Shown: positions 43,086 to 52,221, counted from the stretch's first letter. The stretch is DNA of 64,000 nt from Cellulomonas fimi (GCF_028527925.1 NZ_JAPESW010000010.1:41506-105505); one strand, 5' to 3'. The notes: generated by a model from the letters alone, not told the origin. Numbers and translations: made by a program.

Positions 43086-44318
43086 ATGGCCGACACCGCC
43101 ACCGCGCCCACGACGGCCGAGCCGCGCGGCTCGGCGCTCGGGCAGTGGAACTCCGCCGTCACGAGCTACTACGTGCTGCTCGGCACGACCACCCTGCTGC
43201 TCGTCATCGGCCTCGTCATGGTCCTGTCGAGCTCGAGCGTCGAGTCGCTCGACGAGGGGAACTCGCCGTACGCGGTGTTCCTCGACCAGGCGAAGTTCGC
43301 GCTGATCGGCCTGCCCGCGCTGGTCGTCCTGTCGCGCGTCCCCGTGCGCGTCATGAAGGCCCTCGCGTGGCCCGTGCTCGGCGGCGCGATCGTGTTCCAG
43401 CTGCTCGTCTTCGTCCCGGGGCTCGGCTGCGGCGAGGGCGGCAACCGGAACTGGGTGTGCGTCGGCGGCATGTCCGCGCAGCCGTCCGAGGCCATCAAGC
43501 TCGCGCTCGCGGTGTGGCTCGGCGCCGTGCTCGCGCGCAAGCTGCCGCTGCTCCACGAGTGGAAGCACGCGCTCGTCCCGGTCGTCCCGATCGCCGGGCT
43601 CGCGGTGCTCGTGGTCCTCGCCGGCCACGACCTCGGCACCGCCCTCGTGCTGCTCATGCTCGTCGCGGGCGCGCTGTTCGTCGCCGGGGTCCCGCTGCGC
43701 ATGTTCGGTCTCGCCGCCGTCGCGGGCGGCGCGGTCGCGTTCCTGCTGACCGTCACGAGCGAGAACCGCACGGACCGCATCACGTCGTGGCTGTCGACCG
43801 AGGGCTGCGACACCAGCAGCGCCTGCTACCAGACGCTGCACGGCGGCTGGGGCCTCGCGAGCGGCGGCTGGGGCGGCCTCGGGCTGGGGGAGAGCCGCGA
43901 GAAGTGGTCCTACCTGCCCGCGGCGCACAACGACTTCATCTTCGCGATCATCGGTGAGGAGCTGGGACTGATCGGCACGCTGCTCGTCCTCGGCCTGTTC
44001 GGCCTCATGGCGCTGGCGATGGTGCGCATCATCCGCCGCCACCCCGACCCCTTCGTCCAGATCACGACGGGCGCGGTGCTGTGCTGGATCATCGGCCAGG
44101 CGTTCGTCAACGTCGCGGTGGTCATCGGCCTGGCCCCCGTCATCGGCCTGCCGCTGCCGCTCGTGTCCGCCGGCGGGTCGGCGCTCATCATGACGATGGC
44201 CGCGCTCGGCGTCGTCATCTCGTTCGCGCGCTCCGAGCCGGGCGCGGCCGAGGCGCTCGCGGCGCGGCCCAGCGTCGTGCGTCGCTCGCTCGCCGTGATC
44301 GGGCGGTCCCGTGGCTGA
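43086..44318 (+). CDS. ftsW: septal peptidoglycan glycosyltransferase FtsW (SEDS)
   Basis: FtsW polymerises lipid II at the septum with FtsI. The 410-residue SEDS protein has about ten transmembrane helices from residue 24 onward. Conserved pieces: VMVLSSSSVES (about 40), GGNRNWVCVGGMSAQPSEAIKLAL (about 118-141), HDLGTALVLLMLV with the catalytic Asp (about 181), and PLPLVSAGGSALIMTMAALG near the C-terminus. The 20-residue cytosolic leader is short for actinobacteria, where long tails are common. Its stop overlaps the murG GTG by 8 nt. Confidence 0.96.
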   Translation: MADTATAPTTAEPRGSALGQWNSAVTSYYVLLGTTTLLLVIGLVMVLSSSSVESLDEGNSPYAVFLDQAKFALIGLPALVVLSRVPVRVMKALAWPVLGGAIVFQLLVFVPGLGCGEGGNRNWVCVGGMSAQPSEAIKLALAVWLGAVLARKLPLLHEWKHALVPVVPIAGLAVLVVLAGHDLGTALVLLMLVAGALFVAGVPLRMFGLAAVAGGAVAFLLTVTSENRTDRITSWLSTEGCDTSSACYQTLHGGWGLASGGWGGLGLGESREKWSYLPAAHNDFIFAIIGEELGLIGTLLVLGLFGLMALAMVRIIRRHPDPFVQITTGAVLCWIIGQAFVNVAVVIGLAPVIGLPLPLVSAGGSALIMTMAALGVVISFARSEPGAAEALAARPSVVRRSLAVIGRSRG

Positions 44319-45456
44319 CGCGACACCCGGTGCCGTCCTGCTCGCGGGCGGCGGCACCGCGGGACACGTGAACCCCCTGCTCGCCGTCGCCGACGCGGTC
44401 GCGGCCCGCCGCCCGGGCGTCGTCCTGCGCGTCCTCGGCACGGCCGAGGGCCTCGAGTCGACGCTCGTGCCGCAGCACGGGCTCACGCTCGACGTCGTGC
44501 CGCGCGTCCCGCTCCCGCGCCGCCCCACGCCCGACTACCTGCGCCTGCCGACGCGCCTGCGCGCGGCCGTCGACGCGGCCGGTGCGGCGATCGACGCGAT
44601 CGGCGCGGACGTCGTCGTCGGCTTCGGCGGCTACGTCGCGACGCCCGCGTACCTCGCGGCGCGTCGGCGCGGCGTCCCGGTCGTCGTGCACGAGCAGAAC
44701 GCGCGTCCCGGCCTCGCGAACCGCCTCGGTGCGCGCTGGGCGGCCGACGTCGCGGTGACGTTCCCCGGGACCGCGTTGCCCCGCGCCCAGGTCACCGGGC
44801 TGCCGCTGCGGGCCGCCGTCGCCGAGCTGGTCGCCGCGCGCGCCGCCGACGCGGCCGGGTCGCGCCGGTCCGCCGCCGACGTGCTGGGCCTCGACCCCGA
44901 CCTGCCGACGCTGCTGGTGTCGGGAGGGTCGCTCGGTGCGGTCTCCGTCAACACCGCGGTCTCGGGTGCGGCCGCCGACCTGCTCGCGGGCGGCGCGCAG
45001 GTGCTGCACCTGACCGGACGTGGCAAGGCGGACGCGGTCCGGTCGGCGATCGAGGGCGTCCCGGGCGCGGAGCGGTACCAGGTGCGCGAGTACCTCGCCG
45101 ACATGCACCTCGCGCTCGCCGTCGCGGACCTCGCGGTCGGCCGCTCGGGCGCCGGCACGGTGTGCGAGCTCGCGGCGCTCGGCATCCCCGCGGTGTACGT
45201 GCCCCTGCCGGTCGGCAACGGCGAGCAGCGGCTCAACGCGGCGCCGGTCGTCGCGGCGGGCGGCGGTCTGCTGGTCGACGACGACGCGCTCACGTCCGCG
45301 TGGGTGAGCACGCACGTCCCGCGGCTGCTCGTCGGCGACGACGCCCACGCGACGCGTGAGCGCATGGCCGCGGCCGCGGCGTCGGTCGGCGTGCGCGACG
45401 CCGCGGACCGGGTCGCCGCGCTCGTCGAGCGCCACCTGCCGGGAGGGGCCGCGTGA
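44311..45456 (+). CDS. murG: lipid II synthase MurG
   Basis: MurG adds GlcNAc to lipid I to form lipid II on the cytosolic membrane face. The 381-residue GT-B protein has the N-terminal glycine loop LAGGGTAGHVNPLLAVAD (about 11-28), HEQNARPGLANR (about 128-139), the second glycine loop SGGSLGA (about 207) and the UDP-GlcNAc block RSGAGTVCELAALGIPAVYVPLP (about 275-297). GTG at 44311 lies within the end of ftsW. Its stop overlaps the murC GTG. Confidence 0.96.
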   Translation: MADATPGAVLLAGGGTAGHVNPLLAVADAVAARRPGVVLRVLGTAEGLESTLVPQHGLTLDVVPRVPLPRRPTPDYLRLPTRLRAAVDAAGAAIDAIGADVVVGFGGYVATPAYLAARRRGVPVVVHEQNARPGLANRLGARWAADVAVTFPGTALPRAQVTGLPLRAAVAELVAARAADAAGSRRSAADVLGLDPDLPTLLVSGGSLGAVSVNTAVSGAAADLLAGGAQVLHLTGRGKADAVRSAIEGVPGAERYQVREYLADMHLALAVADLAVGRSGAGTVCELAALGIPAVYVPLPVGNGEQRLNAAPVVAAGGGLLVDDDALTSAWVSTHVPRLLVGDDAHATRERMAAAAASVGVRDAADRVAALVERHLPGGAA

Positions 45457-46883
45457 CCGTGACGGTGGCGGACCTCGGGCGTGTGCACCTGATCGGCGTC
45501 GGGGGTGCGGGCATGTCTGCGATCGCCGCGCTGCTCGCCGCGCGCGGCCTGCGCGTGAGCGGCTCCGACGCGGCCGACGGGCCCGCGCTGCCGGGGCTGC
45601 GCGCCGCGGGCGTGGCGGTGCACGTGGGCCACGACGCCGCGTTCGTCGCGGACGTCGACACGGTCGTGGTGTCGTCGGCCGTCCGCGAGTCCAACCCGGA
45701 GCTCGCCGCGGCCCGCGCCGCAGGGCTGCGCATCCTGCACCGCTCGGAGGCGCTCGCCGCGCTCATGGCGGACCGCGACGCGGTCGCGGTCGCGGGCGCG
45801 CACGGCAAGACGACGACGTCGGCGATGGTCGCGACCGCGCTCCTGCACGCCGGCGCCGACCCGTCGTTCGCGATCGGCGGCACGGTCCTCACCTCCGACG
45901 GCGCGCTCGGCGGCAGCCGCGACGGGAGCGGCCCGGGTTTCGTGGCCGAGGCCGACGAGTCCGACGGGTCCTTCCTCGCCTACGAGCCGCTCGTGGCGGT
46001 CGTGACGAACGTCGAGCCGGACCACCTCGACCACTACGGCTCGCGTGAGGCGTTCGAGGACGCGTTCGTCGCGTTCGCGGGACGCGTCCGCCCGGGTGGC
46101 GTGCTCGTGGCGTGCGCCGACGACGAGGGCGCGGCGCGGCTCGTCGCGACGGTTGCGCAGCCGCTCGCCGACGCCTCGGTCACGGTCGTGACGTACGGCC
46201 GGTCGGACGCGGCCGACGTGCGGGTCGGTGACCTGCGTCCGGTGGACGACGGCTGGGCCGTCGAGCTGGCGACGGACGCGGTGACCGTCACCGTCCACCT
46301 CGCGGTGCCGGGCGAGCACAACGCGCTCAACGCGGCGGCCGCCTGGGCGGCGACCCGCGCGCTCGGCGTGGACCCGCTCGACGCGGCACGCGCGCTCGGG
46401 GAGTTCCGCGGCACGGGCCGCCGCTTCGAGGACCGCGGGACGGTGGCCGGGGTGCGCGTCGTCGACGACTACGCCCATCACCCCACGGAGGTGGCCGCGA
46501 TCCTGCGGGCCGCCCGGTCGGTCGTGGGCGACGGGCGCGTCCTCGTGCTGTTCCAGCCGCACCTGTTCTCCCGCACGCGCACCTTCGCGCGCGAGTTCGG
46601 CGCGGCCCTCGACCTGGCGGACGTCGTCGTGGTGACGGACGTGTACGCGGCGCGGGAGGACCCCGACCCGAGCGTGACGGGCGGGCTCCTCGTCGAGCAC
46701 GTGCCGACCGCCGGGCGGGCCACCTTCGTCCCGGACCGCCTCGACGCCGCGCGCGCGATCGCGCGGGCCGCGCGTCCCGGCGACCTGCTGATGACCGTCG
46801 GTGCCGGCGACGTGACGGCCCTCGTGCCGGTCGTGCTGGAGACGCTGCGGACCCTGCCCTCGCCGGGAGGGGGACGGTCGTGA
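45453..46883 (+). CDS. murC: UDP-MurNAc--L-alanine ligase MurC
   Basis: MurC adds the first residue, L-Ala, to UDP-MurNAc. The 476-residue ligase has the UDP-MurNAc loop IGVGGAGMSAIAALLAARG (about 12-30), the ATP loop GAHGKTTTSAMVATAL (about 112-127), EADESDGSF (about 167-175), NVEPDHLDHYG, and a C-terminal DDYAHHPTEV block. GTG overlaps the murG stop, and the murC stop overlaps the ftsQ GTG. Its late position in the cluster follows the actinobacterial order murG-murC-ftsQ. Confidence 0.96.
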   Translation: MTVTVADLGRVHLIGVGGAGMSAIAALLAARGLRVSGSDAADGPALPGLRAAGVAVHVGHDAAFVADVDTVVVSSAVRESNPELAAARAAGLRILHRSEALAALMADRDAVAVAGAHGKTTTSAMVATALLHAGADPSFAIGGTVLTSDGALGGSRDGSGPGFVAEADESDGSFLAYEPLVAVVTNVEPDHLDHYGSREAFEDAFVAFAGRVRPGGVLVACADDEGAARLVATVAQPLADASVTVVTYGRSDAADVRVGDLRPVDDGWAVELATDAVTVTVHLAVPGEHNALNAAAAWAATRALGVDPLDAARALGEFRGTGRRFEDRGTVAGVRVVDDYAHHPTEVAAILRAARSVVGDGRVLVLFQPHLFSRTRTFAREFGAALDLADVVVVTDVYAAREDPDPSVTGGLLVEHVPTAGRATFVPDRLDAARAIARAARPGDLLMTVGAGDVTALVPVVLETLRTLPSPGGGRS

Positions 46884-48022
46884 GCCCGTCGCGCCCGCCG
46901 AAGCCGCGCGTGGCGCCGCCGGCGCGGCCGCGCGCGGTGCCGGCGCCGCGGCCGGACGACCAGGCCGACGCGTCCCGCCCGGCGACCACCGGACGTGCCG
47001 ACGGTGCCGCAGGCCCGGCGACCGGGGCGTCCGCCGCGGGGGGAGCGGGACGGCCGCGCCGCGCCGGGAGTCCGACGCGGGACGCGGGCGCGACGCGACC
47101 GACGAGCTCGGCCCGGGCCTCCGGCACGCCGCGCGCCGCGCGCACCGCGCCGGTGACCGGCAGCACGGACGCCGTGCCGTCCGCCACCGGGGACGCTCCC
47201 ACGACGTTCGGACGTGCCGTCACGACGTACACCGCAGGCGGCCGCGGCCTCACGGGCCGGGGCGGTCCGGTGTCCCCGCCCGTGGTGTCCTCCAGCTCGG
47301 CCGCGCGCTTCGAGGAGCGGGCACGTGCCAGACGGTCGCGCTCGCGCCGGAAGGTCGCGGCGGTCGCCGGGGGAGCGGTCGCGGCCGGTGCGCTCGGCTG
47401 GCTGCTGCTGCTGTCGCCCGTGCTCGCGCTCGACCCGCAGGACGTCCGCGTCGAGGGGGCGGGGACGGTCGTCGCGGTCGACCAGGTCCTCGACGTCGTG
47501 GACGCGCACACCGGGACGCCGCTGCCGCGGCTCGACACCGTGCGGCTGCGCGACGAGGTCCTCGAGGTGCCGGGCGTCCGGGAGGCGCGCGTCACGCGCG
47601 GCTGGCCGCACGGGCTGCTCGTGGTCCTCGTCGCGCGCGAGCCGGTGGCGGCGGTCCCCGAGCCGGAGCAGGGCGGCTTCGCGCTGCTGGACATGGAGGG
47701 CGTGCAGGTCGGCCGGGTCGACGCCGCGCCGGACGGGCTGCCCGTCGTCGACGTGCCGGTCGGTGACGCCCGGACGCTGTCCGCGGTGCTCACGGTGCTC
47801 GAGCAGCTGCCCGCCGAGCTTCTCGCCCAGGTGCAGGGCGTCTCGGCGCGGACGCAGGACACGGTGACGATGCAGCTGCGCGACGGCGTGCGCGTGGACT
47901 GGGGCTCGGCGGCGGAGACGCCCCTCAAGATCGCGGTGCTCTCGACGCTGCGGTCGTCGGGGGCCGCCGCGGGGGCGACGGTGATCGACGTGTCGGCGCC
48001 GCGGCTGCCGATCACACGCTGA
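46880..48022 (+). CDS. ftsQ: division protein FtsQ
   Basis: FtsQ is the bitopic scaffold of the FtsQLB complex. The 380-residue protein has an exceptionally long Pro/Ala/Thr-rich cytosolic domain (about 1-155), one transmembrane helix (VAGGAVAAGALGWLLLLSPVLAL, about 164-186), the POTRA domain beginning DPQDVRVEGAGTVV (about 187-255) and the beta domain (about 256-380). Typical FtsQ cytosolic tails are 20-100 residues. The GTG overlaps the murC stop. A 332-nt gap with a strong promoter separates it from ftsZ. Confidence 0.93.
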   Translation: MSPSRPPKPRVAPPARPRAVPAPRPDDQADASRPATTGRADGAAGPATGASAAGGAGRPRRAGSPTRDAGATRPTSSARASGTPRAARTAPVTGSTDAVPSATGDAPTTFGRAVTTYTAGGRGLTGRGGPVSPPVVSSSSAARFEERARARRSRSRRKVAAVAGGAVAAGALGWLLLLSPVLALDPQDVRVEGAGTVVAVDQVLDVVDAHTGTPLPRLDTVRLRDEVLEVPGVREARVTRGWPHGLLVVLVAREPVAAVPEPEQGGFALLDMEGVQVGRVDAAPDGLPVVDVPVGDARTLSAVLTVLEQLPAELLAQVQGVSARTQDTVTMQLRDGVRVDWGSAAETPLKIAVLSTLRSSGAAAGATVIDVSAPRLPITR

Positions 48023-48190
48023 CCGGGACCCGGGCGAGCGGGGTCCCCGTGCGTGCGGGTGCCGGCCGCCGGCAGCGAGCGGCGCTGTCCGGAGGCGCCG
48101 TCCCCGGGAAGCGGAGGTCGCCGGCCGGGTCGTCGCGAGGCACCCGGCGCGCCCGTCCAGAACCCGTGGCGCGACACGCGGCGTGGTGCG

Positions 48191-48219
48191 TTGAACACGA
48201 CGCGTGCGGCACCTAGCGT
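48191..48219 (+). promoter_or_regulatory. ftsZ promoter
   Basis: -35 TTGAAC (48191-48196), 17-nt spacer, -10 TAGCGT (48214-48219). The start codon is 135 nt further on, so the leader is long. It lies in the 332-nt ftsQ-ftsZ gap, which holds no gene. Confidence 0.7.
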
Positions 48220-48225
48220 CACGCA

Positions 48226-48280
48226 CTGACAACGCACCTGACATAACTCTAACCCTCAACCTGAACCTGAAGGTTGAACC
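48226..48280 (+). promoter_or_regulatory. AT-richer leader with inverted AACCT/AGGTT repeats before ftsZ
   Basis: CTGACA occurs at 48226 and 48238. Then come three AACC-containing repeats (48251, 48258, 48265) and an inverted TCAACCT (48256-48262) / AGGTTGA (48271-48277) with an 8-nt loop. It lies just downstream of the -10 at 48214-48219; it could hold a second promoter or an operator. Confidence 0.5.
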
Positions 48281-48354
48281 TCGACCGCGGCGTGTCGCGG
48301 TCGGACCCTCGCGGGCAGCACCCCGCGACCGGCTCGGAACGAGAGGCACCCACC

Positions 48355-49611
48355 GTGGCAGCTCCGCAGAACTACCTGGCGGTCATCAAGGTCGTCGGCA
48401 TCGGCGGCGGCGGCGTCAACGCCGTGAACCGCATGATCGAGGTCGGCCTCAAGGGTGTCGAGTTCATCGCCGTCAACACCGACGCCCAGGCCCTGCTCAT
48501 GTCCGACGCCGACGTCAAGCTCGACGTCGGCCGTGAGCTGACGCGCGGCCTCGGTGCCGGCGCGGACCCCGAGGTCGGCAAGAAGGCCGCCGAGGACCAC
48601 GCCGAGGAGATCGAGGACGTCCTGCGCGGCGCCGACATGGTCTTCGTCACGGCGGGCGAGGGCGGCGGCACCGGCACCGGCGGCGCGCCGGTCGTGGCCC
48701 GCATCGCGCGCTCGCTCGGCGCCCTGACGATCGGCGTCGTCACGCGCCCGTTCACCTTCGAGGGGCGTCGCCGCTCGGTGCAGGCCGACACGGGCATCGA
48801 GGCCCTGCGTGCCGAGGTCGACACGCTCATCGTCATCCCGAACGACCGGCTGCTGTCGATCTCCGACCGCAACGTGTCCGTGCTCGACGCGTTCCACTCC
48901 GCCGACCAGGTGCTGCTGTCCGGCGTGCAGGGCATCACCGACCTCATCACGACCCCGGGCCTCATCAACCTCGACTTCGCCGACGTAAAGTCCGTCATGC
49001 AGGGTGCGGGCTCGGCGCTCATGGGCATCGGGTTCGCACGCGGCGAGGACCGTGCGGTGCAGGCCGCCGAGATGGCGATCTCGTCGCCCCTGCTCGAGGC
49101 GAGCATCGACGGTGCGCACGGCGTCCTGCTCTCGATCCAGGGCGGCTCGGACCTCGGCCTGTTCGAGATCAACGAGGCCGCGCGCCTCGTGCAGGAGGCC
49201 GCGCACCCCGAGGCGAACATCATCTTCGGCGCGGTCATCGACGACGCCCTGGGCGACGAGGTCCGCGTGACCGTCATCGCGGCTGGCTTCGACGGCGGCG
49301 GCCCGGTCGTGCGCCGCGACTCGCGCGCTCTGGGCCAGGTCAGCGGCGCGTCGGTCCGGACGGTGCCCGCGGCCCCGACGGTCCCCACGCCGCGCCCGGT
49401 CGTCGACCCGGAGGACGAGGTCCTGCCGGTCGGTGCGTACGGCCAGTCGCGGACGGTACGCCCGGCGCAGCAGCCCGAGGTCCCGGCGTTCCTGTCGACC
49501 GAGGCGGAGCCCACGCCGATCACGGGCGCGCTCGAGGTGCCGCGCATCTTCACCGAGGACGCGCCGCGCCGGGAGCGCGAGGAGCTCGACGTCCCCGACT
49601 TCCTCAAGTAA
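48355..49611 (+). CDS. ftsZ: cell division GTPase FtsZ
   Basis: FtsZ forms the Z ring. The 418-residue protein has the GTP-binding signature GGGTGTG at 103-109, N-terminal [12 protein letters not shown] (16-27), the T7 loop with the GTP-hydrolysing Asp (LINLDFADV), and a C-terminal linker of about 75 residues ending in the conserved tail ELDVPDFLK that binds SepF. FtsA is not found in the cluster, as expected in actinobacteria. The GTG at 48355 has GAGAGG 8 nt upstream; an in-frame ATG at 48274 would add 27 atypical residues. pgeF starts 3 nt after its stop. Confidence 0.97.
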   Translation: MAAPQNYLAVIKVVGIGGGGVNAVNRMIEVGLKGVEFIAVNTDAQALLMSDADVKLDVGRELTRGLGAGADPEVGKKAAEDHAEEIEDVLRGADMVFVTAGEGGGTGTGGAPVVARIARSLGALTIGVVTRPFTFEGRRRSVQADTGIEALRAEVDTLIVIPNDRLLSISDRNVSVLDAFHSADQVLLSGVQGITDLITTPGLINLDFADVKSVMQGAGSALMGIGFARGEDRAVQAAEMAISSPLLEASIDGAHGVLLSIQGGSDLGLFEINEAARLVQEAAHPEANIIFGAVIDDALGDEVRVTVIAAGFDGGGPVVRRDSRALGQVSGASVRTVPAAPTVPTPRPVVDPEDEVLPVGAYGQSRTVRPAQQPEVPAFLSTEAEPTPITGALEVPRIFTEDAPRREREELDVPDFLK

Positions 49612-49614
49612 GCG

Positions 49615-50364
49615 GTGCCGGGCGGGCTCGCCGTGCTCGCCGTGGACCTCGGCCCGGGCGTCCGGGCCGGGTTCACGACGCGGACCGGCGGCGTGAGCCG
49701 GGTGCCGTACGACGCGCTCAACCTGGGTGCCGGCGTCGCGGACGAGCCGTCCGACGTCGCGCGCAACCGCGGCCTCGTCGCGGGCTGGGTCGGGGCGCCC
49801 GTCGCGTTCGGCACGCAGGTGCACGGGCGCGCGGTCGCGGTCGTGCGCACCCCGGCCGACGCGGACGACCTGCTCGCCTCGGTCGGGGAGGTCGACGCGC
49901 TCGTCGGCGCGGGCCCGGGCGTCGCGGTGGGCGTCCTCGTCGCGGACTGCGTGCCCGTGCTCCTCGCCGACGCGGAGGCCGGTCTGGTCGCGGCGGTGCA
50001 CGCGGGCCGCCGCGGGCTCGTCGCGGGTGTCGTCGAGGCGGCCGTCGACGCGCTGGTCGCCGAGGGCGCCCAGCCGGACCGTCTGCGCGCCGCCGTCGGC
50101 CCCTGCATCGCGGGGCGCTCCTACGAGGTGCCGGCGGACCTGCGCGACGAGGTGGCCGCGGCCGTGCCGGAGACCGCGGCGACCACGTCGTGGGGGACGC
50201 CCGCGCTCGACCTGCCCGCCGGTGTCGCGGCGGTGCTGCGCCGGACCGGGGTGCGCGACGTGGCGCGCGCCGACCGCGACACGTACACGGACGCGGACCT
50301 CTTCTCTTTCCGGCGCGACGGCACGACGGGGCGGTTCGCCGGGGTCGTCCGGGCTCCGGGCTGA
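49615..50364 (+). CDS. pgeF: peptidoglycan editing factor PgeF (YfiH/YlmD family)
   Basis: This 249-residue cupredoxin-like polyphenol-oxidase-family (laccase-domain) protein removes wrongly incorporated residues from muropeptide precursors in E. coli, and also has purine nucleoside phosphorylase-like activity in some members. The metal/catalytic set is present: His in GTQVHGRAV, Cys in VADCVPVLL, His in VHAGRRG. It lies between ftsZ and sepF as in most actinobacteria, but the yggS gene that usually follows is missing. The GTG is 3 nt after the ftsZ stop, so it is cotranscribed. Confidence 0.92.
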   Translation: MPGGLAVLAVDLGPGVRAGFTTRTGGVSRVPYDALNLGAGVADEPSDVARNRGLVAGWVGAPVAFGTQVHGRAVAVVRTPADADDLLASVGEVDALVGAGPGVAVGVLVADCVPVLLADAEAGLVAAVHAGRRGLVAGVVEAAVDALVAEGAQPDRLRAAVGPCIAGRSYEVPADLRDEVAAAVPETAATTSWGTPALDLPAGVAAVLRRTGVRDVARADRDTYTDADLFSFRRDGTTGRFAGVVRAPG

Positions 50365-50438
50365 CCAGCACCGCGACCCGATCGGGCGAGACCGGCGCGT
50401 CGCGGGCGTGTCGCGGTGGCGGTGCGCGAGCCCGTTGC

Positions 50439-50444
50439 TAGCGT
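50439..50444 (+). promoter_or_regulatory. putative sepF -10 element
   Basis: TAGCGT lies 100 nt before the sepF ATG in the 180-nt pgeF-sepF gap. No clear -35. It suggests separate transcription of sepF. Confidence 0.4.
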
Positions 50445-50544
50445 GACCGTCGGAGGGAGCCCGTCGCTCCCGGTGCCGGCATCCCCGGTCCCGGACGGCG
50501 GTACCGGGAAAGGCCGGAGAGATCCGGGGAGGGAGCCCAAGGCG

Positions 50545-51030
50545 ATGGCCGGAGCGCTGCGCAAGACGATGCTGTACCTCGGTCTGGCCGACGACCGGTC
50601 CGAGCACGAGGAGTACCTCGAGGACCTCGACGGAGGGGACGTCGCCGTGGAGCACGAGTACGAGGCCCAGGTCACGCCGCTGCACCGCCCGGTGCCGCGC
50701 ACGCCCGCCCCGGCGCCCGCGCCGGCGCCGGTCGCGCACGACCTGCGCCGCATCACCACGATCCACCCGCGCTCGTACAACGACGCGCGCAAGATCGGCG
50801 AGGCGTTCCGCGAGGGCACGCCGGTGATCATGAACCTGACGGACATGGACGACGCGGACGCCAAGCGTCTCGTCGACTTCTCCGCGGGCCTCATCTTCGG
50901 CCTGCACGGCGCGATCGAGCGCGTGACGAGCAAGGTGTTCCTGCTCTCGCCCGCGCACGTCGAGGTCGCCGGGGACGCCGCGTCCACGGAGCAGCAGGCC
51001 GGCCGGTCCGGCTTCTACAACCAGAGCTGA
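50545..51030 (+). CDS. sepF: cell division protein SepF
   Basis: SepF anchors FtsZ to the membrane and replaces FtsA in actinobacteria. The 161-residue protein begins with an amphipathic N-terminal helix ([14 protein letters not shown]), a flexible acidic and Pro-rich linker (about 15-70), and the SepF core (about 72-145: [57 protein letters not shown]). The ATG at 50545 is chosen because it gives the membrane-binding helix at the N-terminus and has GGAGGGAG upstream. yggT starts directly after it. Confidence 0.95.
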   Translation: MAGALRKTMLYLGLADDRSEHEEYLEDLDGGDVAVEHEYEAQVTPLHRPVPRTPAPAPAPAPVAHDLRRITTIHPRSYNDARKIGEAFREGTPVIMNLTDMDDADAKRLVDFSAGLIFGLHGAIERVTSKVFLLSPAHVEVAGDAASTEQQAGRSGFYNQS

Positions 51031-51031
51031 C

Positions 51032-51322
51032 GTGCGCCTGATCTTCAGCCTCCTGTACCTGGTCGTCCTCGCGTTCTTCCTGCTGCTGCTCGTGCGGCTG
51101 GTGCTGGACTGGGTGCAGTTCTTCGCGCGCGACTGGCGCCCGCGAGGTGTCGCGCTCGTCATCGCCGAGGCCACCTACACGGTGACCGACCCGCCGCTGA
51201 AGGCGCTGCGACGGGTCCTCCCGCCGGTCGGGATCGGCTCGATCCGGCTCGACCTGGCCTTCTTCGTGCTGGTGCTCGCGTGCTCGCTGCTGATGGCGGT
51301 GCTGGGCAACCTGGCCGCATGA
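51032..51322 (+). CDS. YggT family membrane protein
   Basis: The 96-residue protein has two hydrophobic spans (IFSLLYLVVLAFFLLLLVRLVLDW, about 3-26, and LDLAFFVLVLACSLLMAVLG, about 72-92) flanking a loop with the conserved TDPPLKALRRVLPP. YggT proteins sit between sepF and divIVA across Gram-positives and are linked to division-site positioning or osmotic stress, with no known activity. The GTG is 1 nt after the sepF stop. Confidence 0.92.
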   Translation: MRLIFSLLYLVVLAFFLLLLVRLVLDWVQFFARDWRPRGVALVIAEATYTVTDPPLKALRRVLPPVGIGSIRLDLAFFVLVLACSLLMAVLGNLAA

Positions 51323-51408
51323 CGGTGCGCCCCACGACCCTCGTCCGGACCGTGTCCACGCCCGGTCCTGACGTGTGTCGGGGGACGTGCCCCCGCTGCA
51401 ATCTCCGC

Positions 51409-51414
51409 TACGGT
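51409..51414 (+). promoter_or_regulatory. putative divIVA -10 element
   Basis: TACGGT lies 62 nt before the divIVA ATG in the 154-nt yggT-divIVA gap. The leader has AGAGGTG as ribosome site. No clear -35. Confidence 0.4.
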
Positions 51415-51476
51415 GGCCCGAGGCGGTCGGTCGACCGCCACGGCCCGACCGAGCTCGACCGACAGAGGTGACGACG

Positions 51477-52136
51477 ATGGCACTGCTGACCGCAGACGAC
51501 GTCCTGAACAAGAAGTTCCAGGCGACGAAGTTCCGCGAGGGGTACGACCAGGACGAGGTCGACGACTTCCTGGACGAGGTCGTCAACACGCTGCGCGAGC
51601 TCCAGAACGAGAACGAGGACCTCAAGACCAAGCTCGCCGCGGCCGAGCGTCGGATCGCCGAGCTCAGCCGTGCCGGTGCGCAGCAGGCCGCGCCGGCCCC
51701 GAAGCCCGAGCCCGTCCCCGAGCTGCAGAAGCCGCAGCCCGCCCCCGTGGTTGCCCCCGTCGCGCCGGTCGCCCCGCAGCGTCCGAGCGAGCCCGAGTCC
51801 GCCACCGGCATGCTGGCGCTCGCGCAGAAGCTGCACGACGACTACGTGCGCAGCGGCCAGGAGGAGAGCGACCGGCTCATCGGCGAGGCGAAGACGCAGG
51901 CGAACCGCATCGTGCGCGAGGCGGAGGAGACGTCGCAGCGCACGCTGGGCCAGCTCGAGCAGGAGCGCTCGCTCCTCGAGCGCAAGATCGACGAGCTGCG
52001 CGTGTTCGAGCGCGACTACCGGACGCGTCTCAAGAGCTACCTCGAGAACCTGCTGGGCGACCTCGACAACCGCGGCAACGCGCTCCCGCCTCGCTCGGGC
52101 CAGGTGCAGCCCGTGGGGGACGGTCAGAACATCTGA
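51477..52136 (+). CDS. divIVA: polar growth coiled-coil protein DivIVA (Wag31)
   Basis: DivIVA marks the poles and directs cell-wall growth in actinobacteria. The 219-residue protein has the lipid-binding N-terminal domain (LLTADDVLNKKFQATKFREGY..DFLDEVV, about 3-36), a first coiled coil (about 37-66), a Pro/Ala linker (about 67-100) and a second coiled coil (MLALAQKLHDDYVRSGQEES through YRTRLKSYLENLL, about 108-200). The ATG at 51477 gives the canonical N-terminus; the in-frame start at 51375 does not. A clear terminator follows, ending the dcw cluster. Confidence 0.96.
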   Translation: MALLTADDVLNKKFQATKFREGYDQDEVDDFLDEVVNTLRELQNENEDLKTKLAAAERRIAELSRAGAQQAAPAPKPEPVPELQKPQPAPVVAPVAPVAPQRPSEPESATGMLALAQKLHDDYVRSGQEESDRLIGEAKTQANRIVREAEETSQRTLGQLEQERSLLERKIDELRVFERDYRTRLKSYLENLLGDLDNRGNALPPRSGQVQPVGDGQNI

Positions 52137-52191
52137 TCCGGTGACGGCGCCGGGCCGCGTCGTCACAGGTCAGCGCAGTACTCGCACGACT

Positions 52192-52221
52192 CACCACGCC
52201 GGGGATTCACCCGGCGTGGTG
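52192..52221 (+). terminator. terminator at the end of the dcw cluster
   Basis: CACCACGCCGGG (52192-52203) pairs with CCCGGCGTGGTG (52210-52221) around GATTCA, followed by TGTTGTCT. It lies 56 nt after the divIVA stop and is the most typical intrinsic terminator of the window. Confidence 0.85.

Noticed and set aside
39677..43162. A 1161-codon open frame antisense to the mur genes
   Set aside because: Long antisense frames are expected at very high GC. The opposite strand encodes MurF, MraY and MurD with intact motifs and overlapping starts.
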